Source: Verrucomicrobiales bacterium (GTDB lineage Bacteria; Verrucomicrobiota; Verrucomicrobiae; Limisphaerales; UBA9464). Taken from it: DNA of 5,398 bases. Shown piece after piece: positions 1 through 5,398 of this stretch; within the stretch, counting starts at the first letter, position 1; each line of letters begins with the position of its first letter. A program made the translations under genes and the position numbers. The notes under the pieces were generated by a model, which saw only the letters and a list, made by a program, of their open reading frames with translations, was not told where the DNA came from and did not search any database. The stretch spans positions 1 to 5,398 of the forward strand of contig SXXZ01000255.1 in assembly GCA_005789375.1 (NCBI GenBank), in the 5' to 3' direction.

Positions 1-522
1 GCCGGCCGGGGCGATCACCGGCTCGGACACACCAAAGCGATCCACACGACGGCGGAGCACCTCGACGGCCTGTTCGGCGATGAAGTCGGCATTCATCATG
101 ACGCCTGCATTGGTCTGAGCGCGGCTCATGTCCATCTCGAGAAGGAACTGCGTACCACCTTGCAAATCCAGACCGAGTCGGAATTTGCCAGCAGCCGACC
201 GTTGAACTCGGTTGAGGATACCGCGGGTCACATCGCGTTCGACCGCAGCATTGATGTAATTGCTCGGAAAGAACGCCCGGATGTCGTTGGTGCTAATCGC
301 GACCAACAAGTTCGAGTAGGTGATCCCCGGTGTTCGGTCCATGTTGGACGTGTCCAACTGCTGGGCCTTCTTGACGATCTCATCGAACGTCTTGTTGGGG
401 GTCGAGGACTGTTGCTCGAAAGCCTCGATGAGGTTTTTCGAGGTGGGCGGGTAGATCTCGCTCACGGACCATGCTACGACGAGCAGAATCAGGACGAGTT
501 TCCAGAGGTGACTACGGTTCAT
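1..522 (-). CDS. secD: Protein translocase subunit SecD, N-terminal part (cut by window edge)
   Basis: SecD is an inner-membrane RND-type protein that, with SecF and YajC, uses the proton motive force to help pull exported proteins through SecYEG. The ATG at 522-520 opens a frame of 174 codons with no stop before base 1, so the C-terminal part is missing. A hydrophobic first membrane segment (about residues 7-24) is followed by a roughly 90-residue periplasmic stretch. Then comes the family hallmark LGLDLQGGTQFLLEMD (residues 116-131), and later RRVDRFGVSEPVI (158-170), which matches the conserved SecD P1 region. The E. coli protein has a similarly long stretch before its LGLDLRGG motif, so the spacing is normal. 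It starts 11 bases after the yajC stop, consistent with one operon. No Shine-Dalgarno sequence precedes the ATG; translational coupling to yajC is plausible. Whether secF is separate or fused cannot be seen. Confidence 0.95.
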   Translation of the reverse strand, partial: MNRSHLWKLVLILLVVAWSVSEIYPPTSKNLIEAFEQQSSTPNKTFDEIVKKAQQLDTSNMDRTPGITYSNLLVAISTNDIRAFFPSNYINAAVERDVTRGILNRVQRSAAGKFRLGLDLQGGTQFLLEMDMSRAQTNAGVMMNADFIAEQAVEVLRRRVDRFGVSEPVIAPAG

Positions 523-533
523 GGGAAAACGTT

Positions 534-878
534 TTAGGAGGCCGATGTGCCGGACACCACCTCACCGATGGCAGCCTTGGTGATCTCGATCTTGGATTCA
601 CCCGATCGAATGGTGACCGAGTTGTCCTTGATGCCCACAACGATGCCGACGATGCCGGACGACGTGGTGACTTTATCGCCTGCCGCTAGCTCGCTGAGCA
701 TCTTCGACTGCTCCTTGGCCCGCTTCTGTTGGGGGCGGATGAGCATGACATAGAAAATGATGCCGAAGAACACCATCATGCCAACCTGCATGAACATGGC
801 TTTCTTCTGATCTTCTGGTGAGCCACCTGCGGCAGGTCCGCCCAGGGCCAGCATGGCGACGTATGAATTGGACAACAT
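534..878 (-). CDS. yajC: Sec translocon accessory protein YajC
   Basis: YajC is a small single-span inner-membrane protein that associates with SecDF and the SecYEG holotranslocon. With the ATG at 878-876 the product has 114 residues, a usual length for the family. It has a short alanine/glycine-rich N-terminus and a membrane helix at about residues 28-47. Directly after it comes the family signature RPQQKRAKEQ (48-57), then the cytoplasmic GDKVTTSSGIVGIV segment (67-80), also strongly conserved. An in-frame TTG at 887-885 would add three residues (MQP). I prefer the ATG because neither start has a Shine-Dalgarno sequence and ATG is the stronger codon. The gene ends in TAA at 536-534, just ahead of secD, the classic yajC-secD order. 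The tgt gene that precedes yajC in E. coli is not here; yajC is first in its transcription unit. Confidence 0.96.
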   Translation of the reverse strand: MLSNSYVAMLALGGPAAGGSPEDQKKAMFMQVGMMVFFGIIFYVMLIRPQQKRAKEQSKMLSELAAGDKVTTSSGIVGIVVGIKDNSVTIRSGESKIEITKAAIGEVVSGTSAS

Positions 879-1060
879 GGGTTGCAAAGTAAGGTGGGGA
901 GACTACGGAGGGCTTGAATCTTGGCAAGCGCCGGTTCCATGACTCTTCATCGGGGGTGAGTTCGTAGGCGGTTAAGGGTTCCCAGCGAAACACTATTTTT
1001 CTCACGGGTAGCGGTGAGCCCGTTCTCGGCATTTCATAAAAAAACCACCAAACTCATCTC
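879..1060. promoter_or_regulatory. Divergent intergenic region between yajC-secD and the hypothetical gene
   Basis: These 182 bases lie between two divergently oriented starts, so they must carry promoters for both directions unless transcription enters from elsewhere. I found no convincing pair of -35 and -10 boxes on either strand. The best single elements are an AT-rich patch at 1034-1044 (CATAAA at 1035-1040, about 20 bases before the GTG start on the plus strand) and CACTATTTTT at 991-1000. Short inverted repeats occur at 1001-1018 (CTCAC/GTGAG) and 1004-1023 (ACGGG/CCCGT). They overlap and are mutually exclusive, and are weak enough to be chance. The promoter role is inferred from gene orientation only. 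Confidence 0.4.
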
Positions 1061-1591
1061 GTGAAACTGTCCGAACTGCACTTGGGCCAGCGCGTCATCC
1101 ACCCTCAACTCGGTGAGGGGGTGGTCAAAGCCATCAATGAATTTGCCGCTGAGGTTCTCTTTCTGGAGGGTCGAAAACCCATCGAACCAGAAACGAGCGG
1201 CCTCACCGCCGCCGAAGCCCAGGCAAGCCTTTCGGGCATGCCCATGCCCCTCGAATCCTTGATCAACCAAGTCGTTGATGCGGCGGTCAATCGTTTGGGG
1301 ATCGAGCGGCCCGATGGTTTAGTTCACGAATTGGCCTCGCGCTGGAAGACCGGCAAATTAGTCCTCCAACCCTCGGACCCATCCCTGCAATCCAAAGAGG
1401 TGGAGTTGGATTTATTTTTTCACAAGCTAGTCCTGATGCGCAATCAGCTGCGGATCCTCGAACAAAAGGTCAATTCGAGCGAGGCCCTCACCGCGGCCGA
1501 AAAGTTCGACTGGCAGCAATACATCACCCGATGCTACGGCTCGATGACCACCTTCAACCTGCTCTTCAAAGACAAAGAATCGAACTTCTGA
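1061..1591 (+). CDS. Conserved-looking hypothetical protein with N-terminal Tudor/CarD-like motif
   Basis: The function is not known to me. The product is 176 residues, soluble, with no signal peptide or membrane segment. Residues 8-40 ([15 protein letters not shown], then [11 protein letters not shown]) follow the pattern G-x-x-V-x-H-x-x-x-G-x-G-x-V ... V-x-F-x-x-G-x-K seen in small beta-barrels such as the C-terminal Tudor-like domain of UvrD/PcrA helicases and CarD-type domains, which bind proteins or nucleic acids. This is a by-eye motif match, not a demonstrated homology. A probably disordered linker (about 45-63) leads to a mostly helical C-terminal half (115-176) ending in a well-ordered [18 protein letters not shown] stretch. 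The GTG start is well supported: an in-frame TAA lies at 1037-1039, no ATG, GTG or TTG lies between it and 1061, and the barrel motif begins only a few residues in. There is no Shine-Dalgarno sequence. The gene is divergent from yajC-secD and is followed 15 bases after its TGA by a strong hairpin. Confidence 0.85.
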   Translation: MKLSELHLGQRVIHPQLGEGVVKAINEFAAEVLFLEGRKPIEPETSGLTAAEAQASLSGMPMPLESLINQVVDAAVNRLGIERPDGLVHELASRWKTGKLVLQPSDPSLQSKEVELDLFFHKLVLMRNQLRILEQKVNSSEALTAAEKFDWQQYITRCYGSMTTFNLLFKDKESNF

Positions 1592-1605
1592 AAATCTTGG
1601 TTCAC

Positions 1606-1632
1606 GCCAAGAACTGCAGTGCAGTTCTTGGC
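1606..1632. terminator. Perfect 12-bp inverted repeat, possible terminator or protein-binding palindrome
   Basis: Arms GCCAAGAACTGC (1606-1617) and GCAGTTCTTGGC (1621-1632) are exact reverse complements around a 3-base loop AGT. The repeat sits 15 bases after the stop of the hypothetical gene and 29 bases before the pseudopilin start. As RNA it would form a very stable hairpin, so ending the upstream transcript is the simplest role. However, no run of T follows it on the plus strand and none follows directly on the minus strand, so it is not a classic intrinsic terminator. Its near-perfect symmetry would also suit an operator for a dimeric protein controlling the next gene, or one copy of a dispersed genomic palindrome. 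The structure is seen directly; the role is undecided. Confidence 0.5.
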
Positions 1633-1661
1633 AGGGACTGTCGATCGGTCATGATCGAAAC

Positions 1662-2477
1662 ATGCCCCCGACCACTGGAATCCGCCCGCCTCGCGAGCTG
1701 CACCCTTCAGACGGGTTTACGCTCATCGAACTACTGGTGGTGGTGGCCATTATCGCCATCTTGGCCGGATTGCTTCTACCGACCCTTGGCCAGGCCAAAG
1801 AGAGCGCCCGACGCATCCAGTGCACCGGCAATTTAAAACAATTGAACCTCGCATGGCAGTTGTACGCCCAGGACAACGGGGATCGAATGGTTCCAAACGG
1901 GACGGATGTCGCCGTTCGAACTACCCCTCTTTGGGTCGCTGGCAATAGTCATCAGGGCGGCCTGTTCGCTTTCACCAACCGGGTCCTGCTGTTGGATCGC
2001 CGATATTCAGCCTTCTCCCCCATCATTTCCGACGCGGCGATCTACAAGTGCCCCAGCGATCGCGGCATCGCTGTTGGACGGCACCAGTTCGTCCGAAGCT
2101 ATGCCCTGAATAGTTACCTTAACAATATTGCCCCTTCCGGCCCCCTCAGTGCGGCCCATGTCCGCTTCTCGACCCTAGCCGACCTCCAACGAGCCAATCC
2201 CTCCAGCATCCTCACCTTCTTGGATGTTGATTGGCCAAGCCTCTGCATGCCGGAGTTTCGATTCGAGATGGGGCGTTCCTCCTACTTTCATCGACCAGGT
2301 TCTTATCACAACCGGAGCGGCGTGCTGGGGATGGCCGACGGACATGTCGAATCCCGTCGTTGGCGCGACCCTTCGCTCCGCCCCAACAACACCAAGGACA
2401 ACCGCCATGGCACCACCGCCCGCCTCCCGACCGATGTGCAATGGCTTCAAGAGCGAGCCACAATTCCCATTCGCTAG
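1662..2477 (+). CDS. Prepilin-type pseudopilin with H-X9-DG motif
   Basis: This is a predicted exported or surface-attached pseudopilin of the type II secretion/type IV pilus superfamily. After an 18-residue leader the peptidase site G18|F19 is followed by [21 protein letters not shown], with the canonical Glu at mature position 5 (E23) and one N-terminal hydrophobic helix (19-40). The next stretch, [21 protein letters not shown] (52-72), and the YKCPSD motif (128-133) are typical of the large Planctomycetes/Verrucomicrobia family of such proteins. Its C-terminal hallmark H-X9-DG is present as H216 to D226-G227. The length of 271 residues is normal. These proteins occur in many copies per genome, often isolated from any secretion operon, and their individual roles are largely unknown. 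No prepilin peptidase, ATPase or secretin gene is in the window. ATG at 1662 is chosen because it gives a suitable basic leader; no Shine-Dalgarno sequence is visible. Confidence 0.93.
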   Translation: MPPTTGIRPPRELHPSDGFTLIELLVVVAIIAILAGLLLPTLGQAKESARRIQCTGNLKQLNLAWQLYAQDNGDRMVPNGTDVAVRTTPLWVAGNSHQGGLFAFTNRVLLLDRRYSAFSPIISDAAIYKCPSDRGIAVGRHQFVRSYALNSYLNNIAPSGPLSAAHVRFSTLADLQRANPSSILTFLDVDWPSLCMPEFRFEMGRSSYFHRPGSYHNRSGVLGMADGHVESRRWRDPSLRPNNTKDNRHGTTARLPTDVQWLQERATIPIR

Positions 2478-2632
2478 CCAGTGGGAGAAATAGCCCTCCC
2501 CGCAGCCTCCCCTCGCCTCTCGAGGTGAGATGCACCTCTCGGTCCTGATGCGGAGATTCGACGAGGCTTGCCATTTTCGGGTTTCCACCAAGACTCTGTA
2601 ACGGCCATCCCCCTACTCAACGCACCGACGCC
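2478..2632. other. Intergenic region between pseudopilin and symporter
   Basis: This 155-base stretch shows no open frame that looks like a gene and no clear promoter. It contains a C-rich patch (about 2494-2518), a direct repeat CCTCTCG at 2516-2522 and 2535-2541, and a small hairpin GAGGTG (2522-2527)/CACCTC (2533-2538) with a 5-base loop. No T-tract follows the hairpin, so I do not call a terminator. The length of the gap suggests that the symporter has its own promoter, but I cannot point to it. Confidence 0.4.
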
Positions 2633-4429
2633 ATGCACCTTGCGACGCTCGACTGGATCATCATCGCTGCCACGTTTATCCTCTATCTAGCCATTGGTCT
2701 CTTCGTCGGCAAATCGGCGGGCAAAGACTATGAGAGCTATTTCCTGAGCGGACGAACCATGCCGTGGTGGCTCTTGGGAACTTCGATGGTGGCCACCACC
2801 TTTGCCACCGACACGCCCAACTTGGTGGCGGGCATCGTACGGCGGGACGGCGTCTTCGGAAATTGGGTCTGGTGGGCCCTGCTGCTGACTGGAACCACTA
2901 CGGTTTTCCTCTTTGCCAAGCTCTGGCGACGGAGCGGCATGATGACCGACATCGAGTTCTACGAGCTCCGCTATTCGGGTCGCCAAGCGGCTTTTCTGCG
3001 GGGCTTCCGTGCCGTCTATCTGGGCATTTTCTTTAATATCCTGGTCATGGCCAATGTCTCACTGGCAGCCATCAAGATCGGCGGGGTGATGTTCGGCCTC
3101 GATCCGGTCATAACGATCGCTGTGGCCTCTGTGGTCACCGTTGCCTACAGCATGATCGGTGGACTCACCGGGGTGCTGCTCACCGACTTGGTGCAGTTCA
3201 TCATCGCGATGGTGGGTGCCATCTGGGCGGCGGTACATGTCGTGGGGCTCCCCCAAGTGGGTGGTTTGGGCAAACTCCTGTCGGATCCCCGCGTGCAAGC
3301 CAAGATGGACATTGTCCCCAATATGGCAACCACACCCCACAATGTGGTCATGGCGGTGTTCTTGATCCCACTCCTGGTGACCTGGTGGAGTGCGTATTAT
3401 CCCGGTGCCGAACCCGGCGGCGGTGGCTACGTGGCCCAGCGACTCCTGGCGGCTAAAAATGAAAAACACGCACTGGGTGCCTGCCTGTTCTTCAACGTGA
3501 TGCACTACGCGCTCCGCCCCTGGCCGTGGATCTTGGTCGCACTGGCTTCGCTGATGGTCTTCCCGGATGTGGCTTCGCTTCAAGCCCGCTTCCCGCACCT
3601 CGATCCCAAGATTGTTCAAGATGACTTGGCCTATCCGGCCATGCTCACCTTCCTGCCTCAGGGCCTCATGGGCATCATGGTTGCATCGCTGGCCGCCGCG
3701 TACATGAGCACCATGTCCACCCAGGTAAACTACGGGTCTTCGATTGTGGTCAGCGACCTCTACCTGCGGTTCATCAACCCCAAAGCCACCGACTCGCAGC
3801 AAGTCTGGCTGGGACGGATCGTGACGATGGTGCTGATGTTCGCCTCCTGCTGGTTCGCTCTTCAGATGAAGGACGCCTTATCCAACTTCAACCTCATGAT
3901 GCAGATCGGTGCGGGAACGGGATTAGTTCTCATTCTTCGGTGGTTCTGGTGGCGCATCAATGCCGCGGCGGAGATCGCAGCAATGACGCTCTCCTTTGGC
4001 ATGGCGCTCTTCTGGCACTTTTCGACCATCGGCCACGATATCCCCGCTTGGGAACAAATGGTGATCGGCGTGGCCGTGACCACTGTCGGTTCGCTGCTGG
4101 TCGCGCTGCTGACGGGCCCGACCGAGACAGAGAAACTTCGTGAGTTCTATACTCGGGTGCAGCCCGGCGGGGCGGGATGGAAACCCATCCTCGAACGTGC
4201 AGAGCATGAGCGTATCCAGATCCAAGACACCGGACTGAGCAATGACTCGGACCTCGGTATCGGCATCGTCTGCTCGATTCTCGCTTCGGTCGGCATTTGG
4301 GCACTGATCTTCGCCGGCGGCTGGGCTATTTACGGACGCTGGGGACAGGCGGGCGGGGCATTGGCGGTGACGCTGGTCTGCGCGGCCTTTTTACCCTCCT
4401 GCATAGGAAAACTGCGGATCCGCGAGTGA
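2633..4429 (+). CDS. Sodium:solute symporter family protein (SSS/SLC5)
   Basis: This is an inner-membrane transporter of the sodium:solute symporter family, expected to couple Na+ entry to uptake of a small solute; the solute cannot be told from sequence. The 598 residues carry about 14-15 hydrophobic segments. Family marks include YFLSGRTMPWW (36-46), SMIGGLTGVLLTDLVQ (173-188), and the loop EPGGGGYVAQRLLAAKNEKHA (260-280). AAAYMSTMSTQVNYGSS (354-370) corresponds to the Na+-site helix of PutP/vSGLT. By eye, A356, S359 and T360 line up with PutP A337, S340 and T341, and D60 with the PutP Asp55 needed for Na+ binding, so it looks functional. A cytoplasmic segment KLREFYTRVQPGGAGWKP (501-518) precedes two last helices, as in the longer symporters of Bacteroidetes and Verrucomicrobia. 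ATG at 2633 puts the first helix immediately at the N-terminus; no Shine-Dalgarno sequence is present. The frame is intact. Confidence 0.95.
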   Translation: MHLATLDWIIIAATFILYLAIGLFVGKSAGKDYESYFLSGRTMPWWLLGTSMVATTFATDTPNLVAGIVRRDGVFGNWVWWALLLTGTTTVFLFAKLWRRSGMMTDIEFYELRYSGRQAAFLRGFRAVYLGIFFNILVMANVSLAAIKIGGVMFGLDPVITIAVASVVTVAYSMIGGLTGVLLTDLVQFIIAMVGAIWAAVHVVGLPQVGGLGKLLSDPRVQAKMDIVPNMATTPHNVVMAVFLIPLLVTWWSAYYPGAEPGGGGYVAQRLLAAKNEKHALGACLFFNVMHYALRPWPWILVALASLMVFPDVASLQARFPHLDPKIVQDDLAYPAMLTFLPQGLMGIMVASLAAAYMSTMSTQVNYGSSIVVSDLYLRFINPKATDSQQVWLGRIVTMVLMFASCWFALQMKDALSNFNLMMQIGAGTGLVLILRWFWWRINAAAEIAAMTLSFGMALFWHFSTIGHDIPAWEQMVIGVAVTTVGSLLVALLTGPTETEKLREFYTRVQPGGAGWKPILERAEHERIQIQDTGLSNDSDLGIGIVCSILASVGIWALIFAGGWAIYGRWGQAGGALAVTLVCAAFLPSCIGKLRIRE

Positions 4430-4588
4430 ATACAACCCCGCGAGCCTAACGACCTCCCAAGACCCGCTCAGTAAAACGGCAAACAACGTAGGGTTGGGAG
4501 CATCTAAAGTTGCTCCGCCGCCGCCCCGTCCACCATTATGGGTCTGCCGTGATGACTGAATCGGTCCAGTTCATGGCAACCCAAACCC
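4430..4588. promoter_or_regulatory. Intergenic leader upstream of GH13 gene with overlapping inverted repeats
   Basis: This 159-base stretch holds two inverted repeats that share bases. One pairs CTCCCAA (4454-4460) with TTGGGAG (4494-4500), extendable by CCC (4463-4465)/GGG (4491-4493) across a 2-base bulge. The other is a compact hairpin, GGAGCA (4497-4502) and TGCTCC (4511-4516), with an 8-base loop. Because they overlap at 4497-4500 they cannot form together. They could be a terminator for the symporter gene, a leader structure for the GH13 gene, or chance. There is no T-tract, no recognised riboswitch core and no clear promoter. An ATG at 4538 in the GH13 frame is closed by TGA at 4550-4552, so the next gene starts after that. 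Confidence 0.35.
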
Positions 4589-5398
4589 ATGGCTGGACTC
4601 TCGATGTCGCCCTTGCCGGGCTCCCGTATCGTCCGACACGCCGGCGATTTACTCACATTCATTCTCACCGCGCCCGACGGTCACATTGGCGACGGATGGC
4701 AGGCCCGACTGCGCACCAATCTGGGGAGGGCCGAGCGGGTCCGTGACGAAATCCTCCAATCCCACTTTGAAAAATTGCCCCTGGCCGGTGCTGCCTGGCG
4801 GGACTTGCCGCTGCAACTCACTCCAGAGGGCCAGTGGTCTGTCACCTTGCCACTGACCGAGGTGGGCTATTTCAAAGCCAAAGCCTACGCGATCGATCCG
4901 AACGGTTTCCAGCACTGGACGGAAGGTCCAGACGTAGGCATTAGCATCCACCCGGCTTGGACACGCACCGCTAACACGGTGTATTGCGCGTTCCCTCGCA
5001 TGTTTGGCGAATGGTCGAAGCACCGACTCTCCACCGCCGAAGACCACAACACCCCGATCCTGAAAGCGCTGGATCAGGAGGGCTTCACCGTAATCCCTCC
5101 CAGCGGGACGCTGCGGTCGCTCATCACAGAACTGCCGCACATCATCGACCAGCTCGGATGCCGGATCGTGCACCTGCTGCCGGTGAGCCCGACACCCACC
5201 ACGTTCGCTCGGTTCGGGCGCTACGGGTCGCCCTATGCGCTCCAGCACCTGACCCAAATTGATCCAGCTCTGGTCGAGTTTGATCGACGCACCACCGGCG
5301 TGGACCAATTCCGGGAACTGGCGATCGAGATCCATTCGCGGGGAGCACGACTCATGCTCGACTTGGTCATCAACCACACGGGTTGGGGCAGCGCCGAA
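4589..5398 (+). CDS. GH13 alpha-amylase-superfamily enzyme, N-terminal part, possibly glycogen-debranching type (cut by window edge)
   Basis: This is probably a cytoplasmic enzyme acting on alpha-1,4/1,6-glucans. The 270 codons seen run off the window end without a stop. Residues about 12-125 look like an all-beta N-terminal domain, ending in WSVTLPLTEVGYFKAKAYAID and WTEGPDVGISIHP, similar to starch/glycogen-binding sandwiches ahead of GH13 barrels. The catalytic barrel then begins: LGCRIVHLLPVSP (189-201), FGRYGSPYALQHLTQIDPAL (209-228), and conserved GH13 region I as LDLVINH (257-263) with D258, N262 and H263. The nucleophile and acid/base regions lie beyond the window, so activity cannot be judged. 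The arrangement recalls bacterial debranching enzymes that join a GH13-like part to an amylo-alpha-1,6-glucosidase part, but that is memory-based inference. The start is uncertain: ATG 4589 is the first ATG after an in-frame TGA at 4550-4552, and ATG 4604 is the alternative. No signal peptide or Shine-Dalgarno sequence is seen. Confidence 0.85.
   Translation, partial: MAGLSMSPLPGSRIVRHAGDLLTFILTAPDGHIGDGWQARLRTNLGRAERVRDEILQSHFEKLPLAGAAWRDLPLQLTPEGQWSVTLPLTEVGYFKAKAYAIDPNGFQHWTEGPDVGISIHPAWTRTANTVYCAFPRMFGEWSKHRLSTAEDHNTPILKALDQEGFTVIPPSGTLRSLITELPHIIDQLGCRIVHLLPVSPTPTTFARFGRYGSPYALQHLTQIDPALVEFDRRTTGVDQFRELAIEIHSRGARLMLDLVINHTGWGSAE

Noticed and set aside
160..537. Plus-strand frame of 125 codons
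   Set aside because: It is antisense to secD, which carries the diagnostic LGLDLQGG motif; the plus-strand protein has no recognisable feature.
536..547. Perfect AGGAGG followed by an ATG on the plus strand
   Set aside because: The AGGAGG is only 3 bases from the ATG at 545, the frame closes after 12 codons, and the site is antisense to the end of yajC. It is a chance match.
673..1032. Minus-strand frame starting at ATG 1032 and covering the region upstream of yajC
   Set aside because: It overlaps the first two thirds of yajC in a different frame and shows no family motif. The first 50 or so residues look protein-like, but no independent evidence supports a gene.
1733..1748. GTG/TGG triplet run
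   Set aside because: It encodes the Leu-Val-Val-Val part of the pseudopilin membrane helix and needs no separate explanation.
2175..2591. Overlapping plus- and minus-strand frames of 89 to 138 codons at the end of the pseudopilin gene
   Set aside because: They overlap the pseudopilin C-terminus, which carries the H-X9-DG motif in its own frame. Their composition is that of shadow frames.
3059..3802. Open frame of 247 codons on the minus strand
   Set aside because: It lies wholly antisense to the well-supported symporter gene. Its protein is rich in His, Gly, Arg and Asp with no recognisable motif, as expected for the complement of GC-rich coding sequence.
4510..4746. Plus-strand frame of 78 codons overlapping the start of the GH13 gene
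   Set aside because: It overlaps the beta-domain coding sequence of the GH13 gene out of frame, starts with TTG, has no Shine-Dalgarno sequence, and its Arg/His-rich product has no motif. A frameshift into the GH13 gene is not needed, since that gene has its own ATG after a stop.
4649..5377. Open frame of 242 codons on the minus strand
   Set aside because: It is antisense to the GH13 coding region, which has clear family motifs throughout. Long antisense frames are common in GC-rich genes.

Overview
The window reads like ordinary, gene-dense chromosome from a GC-rich Gram-negative bacterium, most likely of the PVC group and probably Verrucomicrobiota. The clues are an orphan prepilin-type protein with the H-X9-DG C-terminal signature, a large sodium:solute symporter of the kind common in that group, and a small conserved-looking hypothetical protein whose C-terminal half resembles proteins I associate with Verrucomicrobiota. 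This placement is an inference from protein style; no rRNA or marker gene settles it.

Layout. On the minus strand at the left edge is a Sec-translocon accessory operon: yajC (878 to 534) followed after 11 bases by the start of secD (522 to 1), whose C-terminal part lies outside the window. A compact divergent intergenic region (879-1060) separates it from plus-strand genes. First comes a GTG-started 176-residue hypothetical protein with an N-terminal Tudor/CarD-like barrel motif. A perfect 12-bp inverted repeat follows, then a 271-residue pseudopilin-like protein. After a 155-base gap there is a 598-residue sodium:solute symporter. After a further 159-base gap the window ends inside the first 270 residues of a GH13 (alpha-amylase superfamily) enzyme, possibly a glycogen-debranching type.

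How the genes relate. YajC and SecD belong to one functional unit, the SecDF-YajC complex that assists protein export. The plus-strand genes are co-directional but widely spaced, with hairpins or featureless gaps between them, so they are probably separate transcription units. A link between the symporter (solute uptake) and the GH13 enzyme (alpha-glucan metabolism) is possible but not shown by the sequence.

The most notable observations are the perfect palindrome at 1606-1632, the uncharacterised Tudor-like protein, the lack of a recognisable Shine-Dalgarno sequence before all six starts, and overlapping inverted repeats upstream of the GH13 gene. I saw no RNA gene, insertion sequence, CRISPR array, integration site or defence system. 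I do not think this window holds a clearly novel system.
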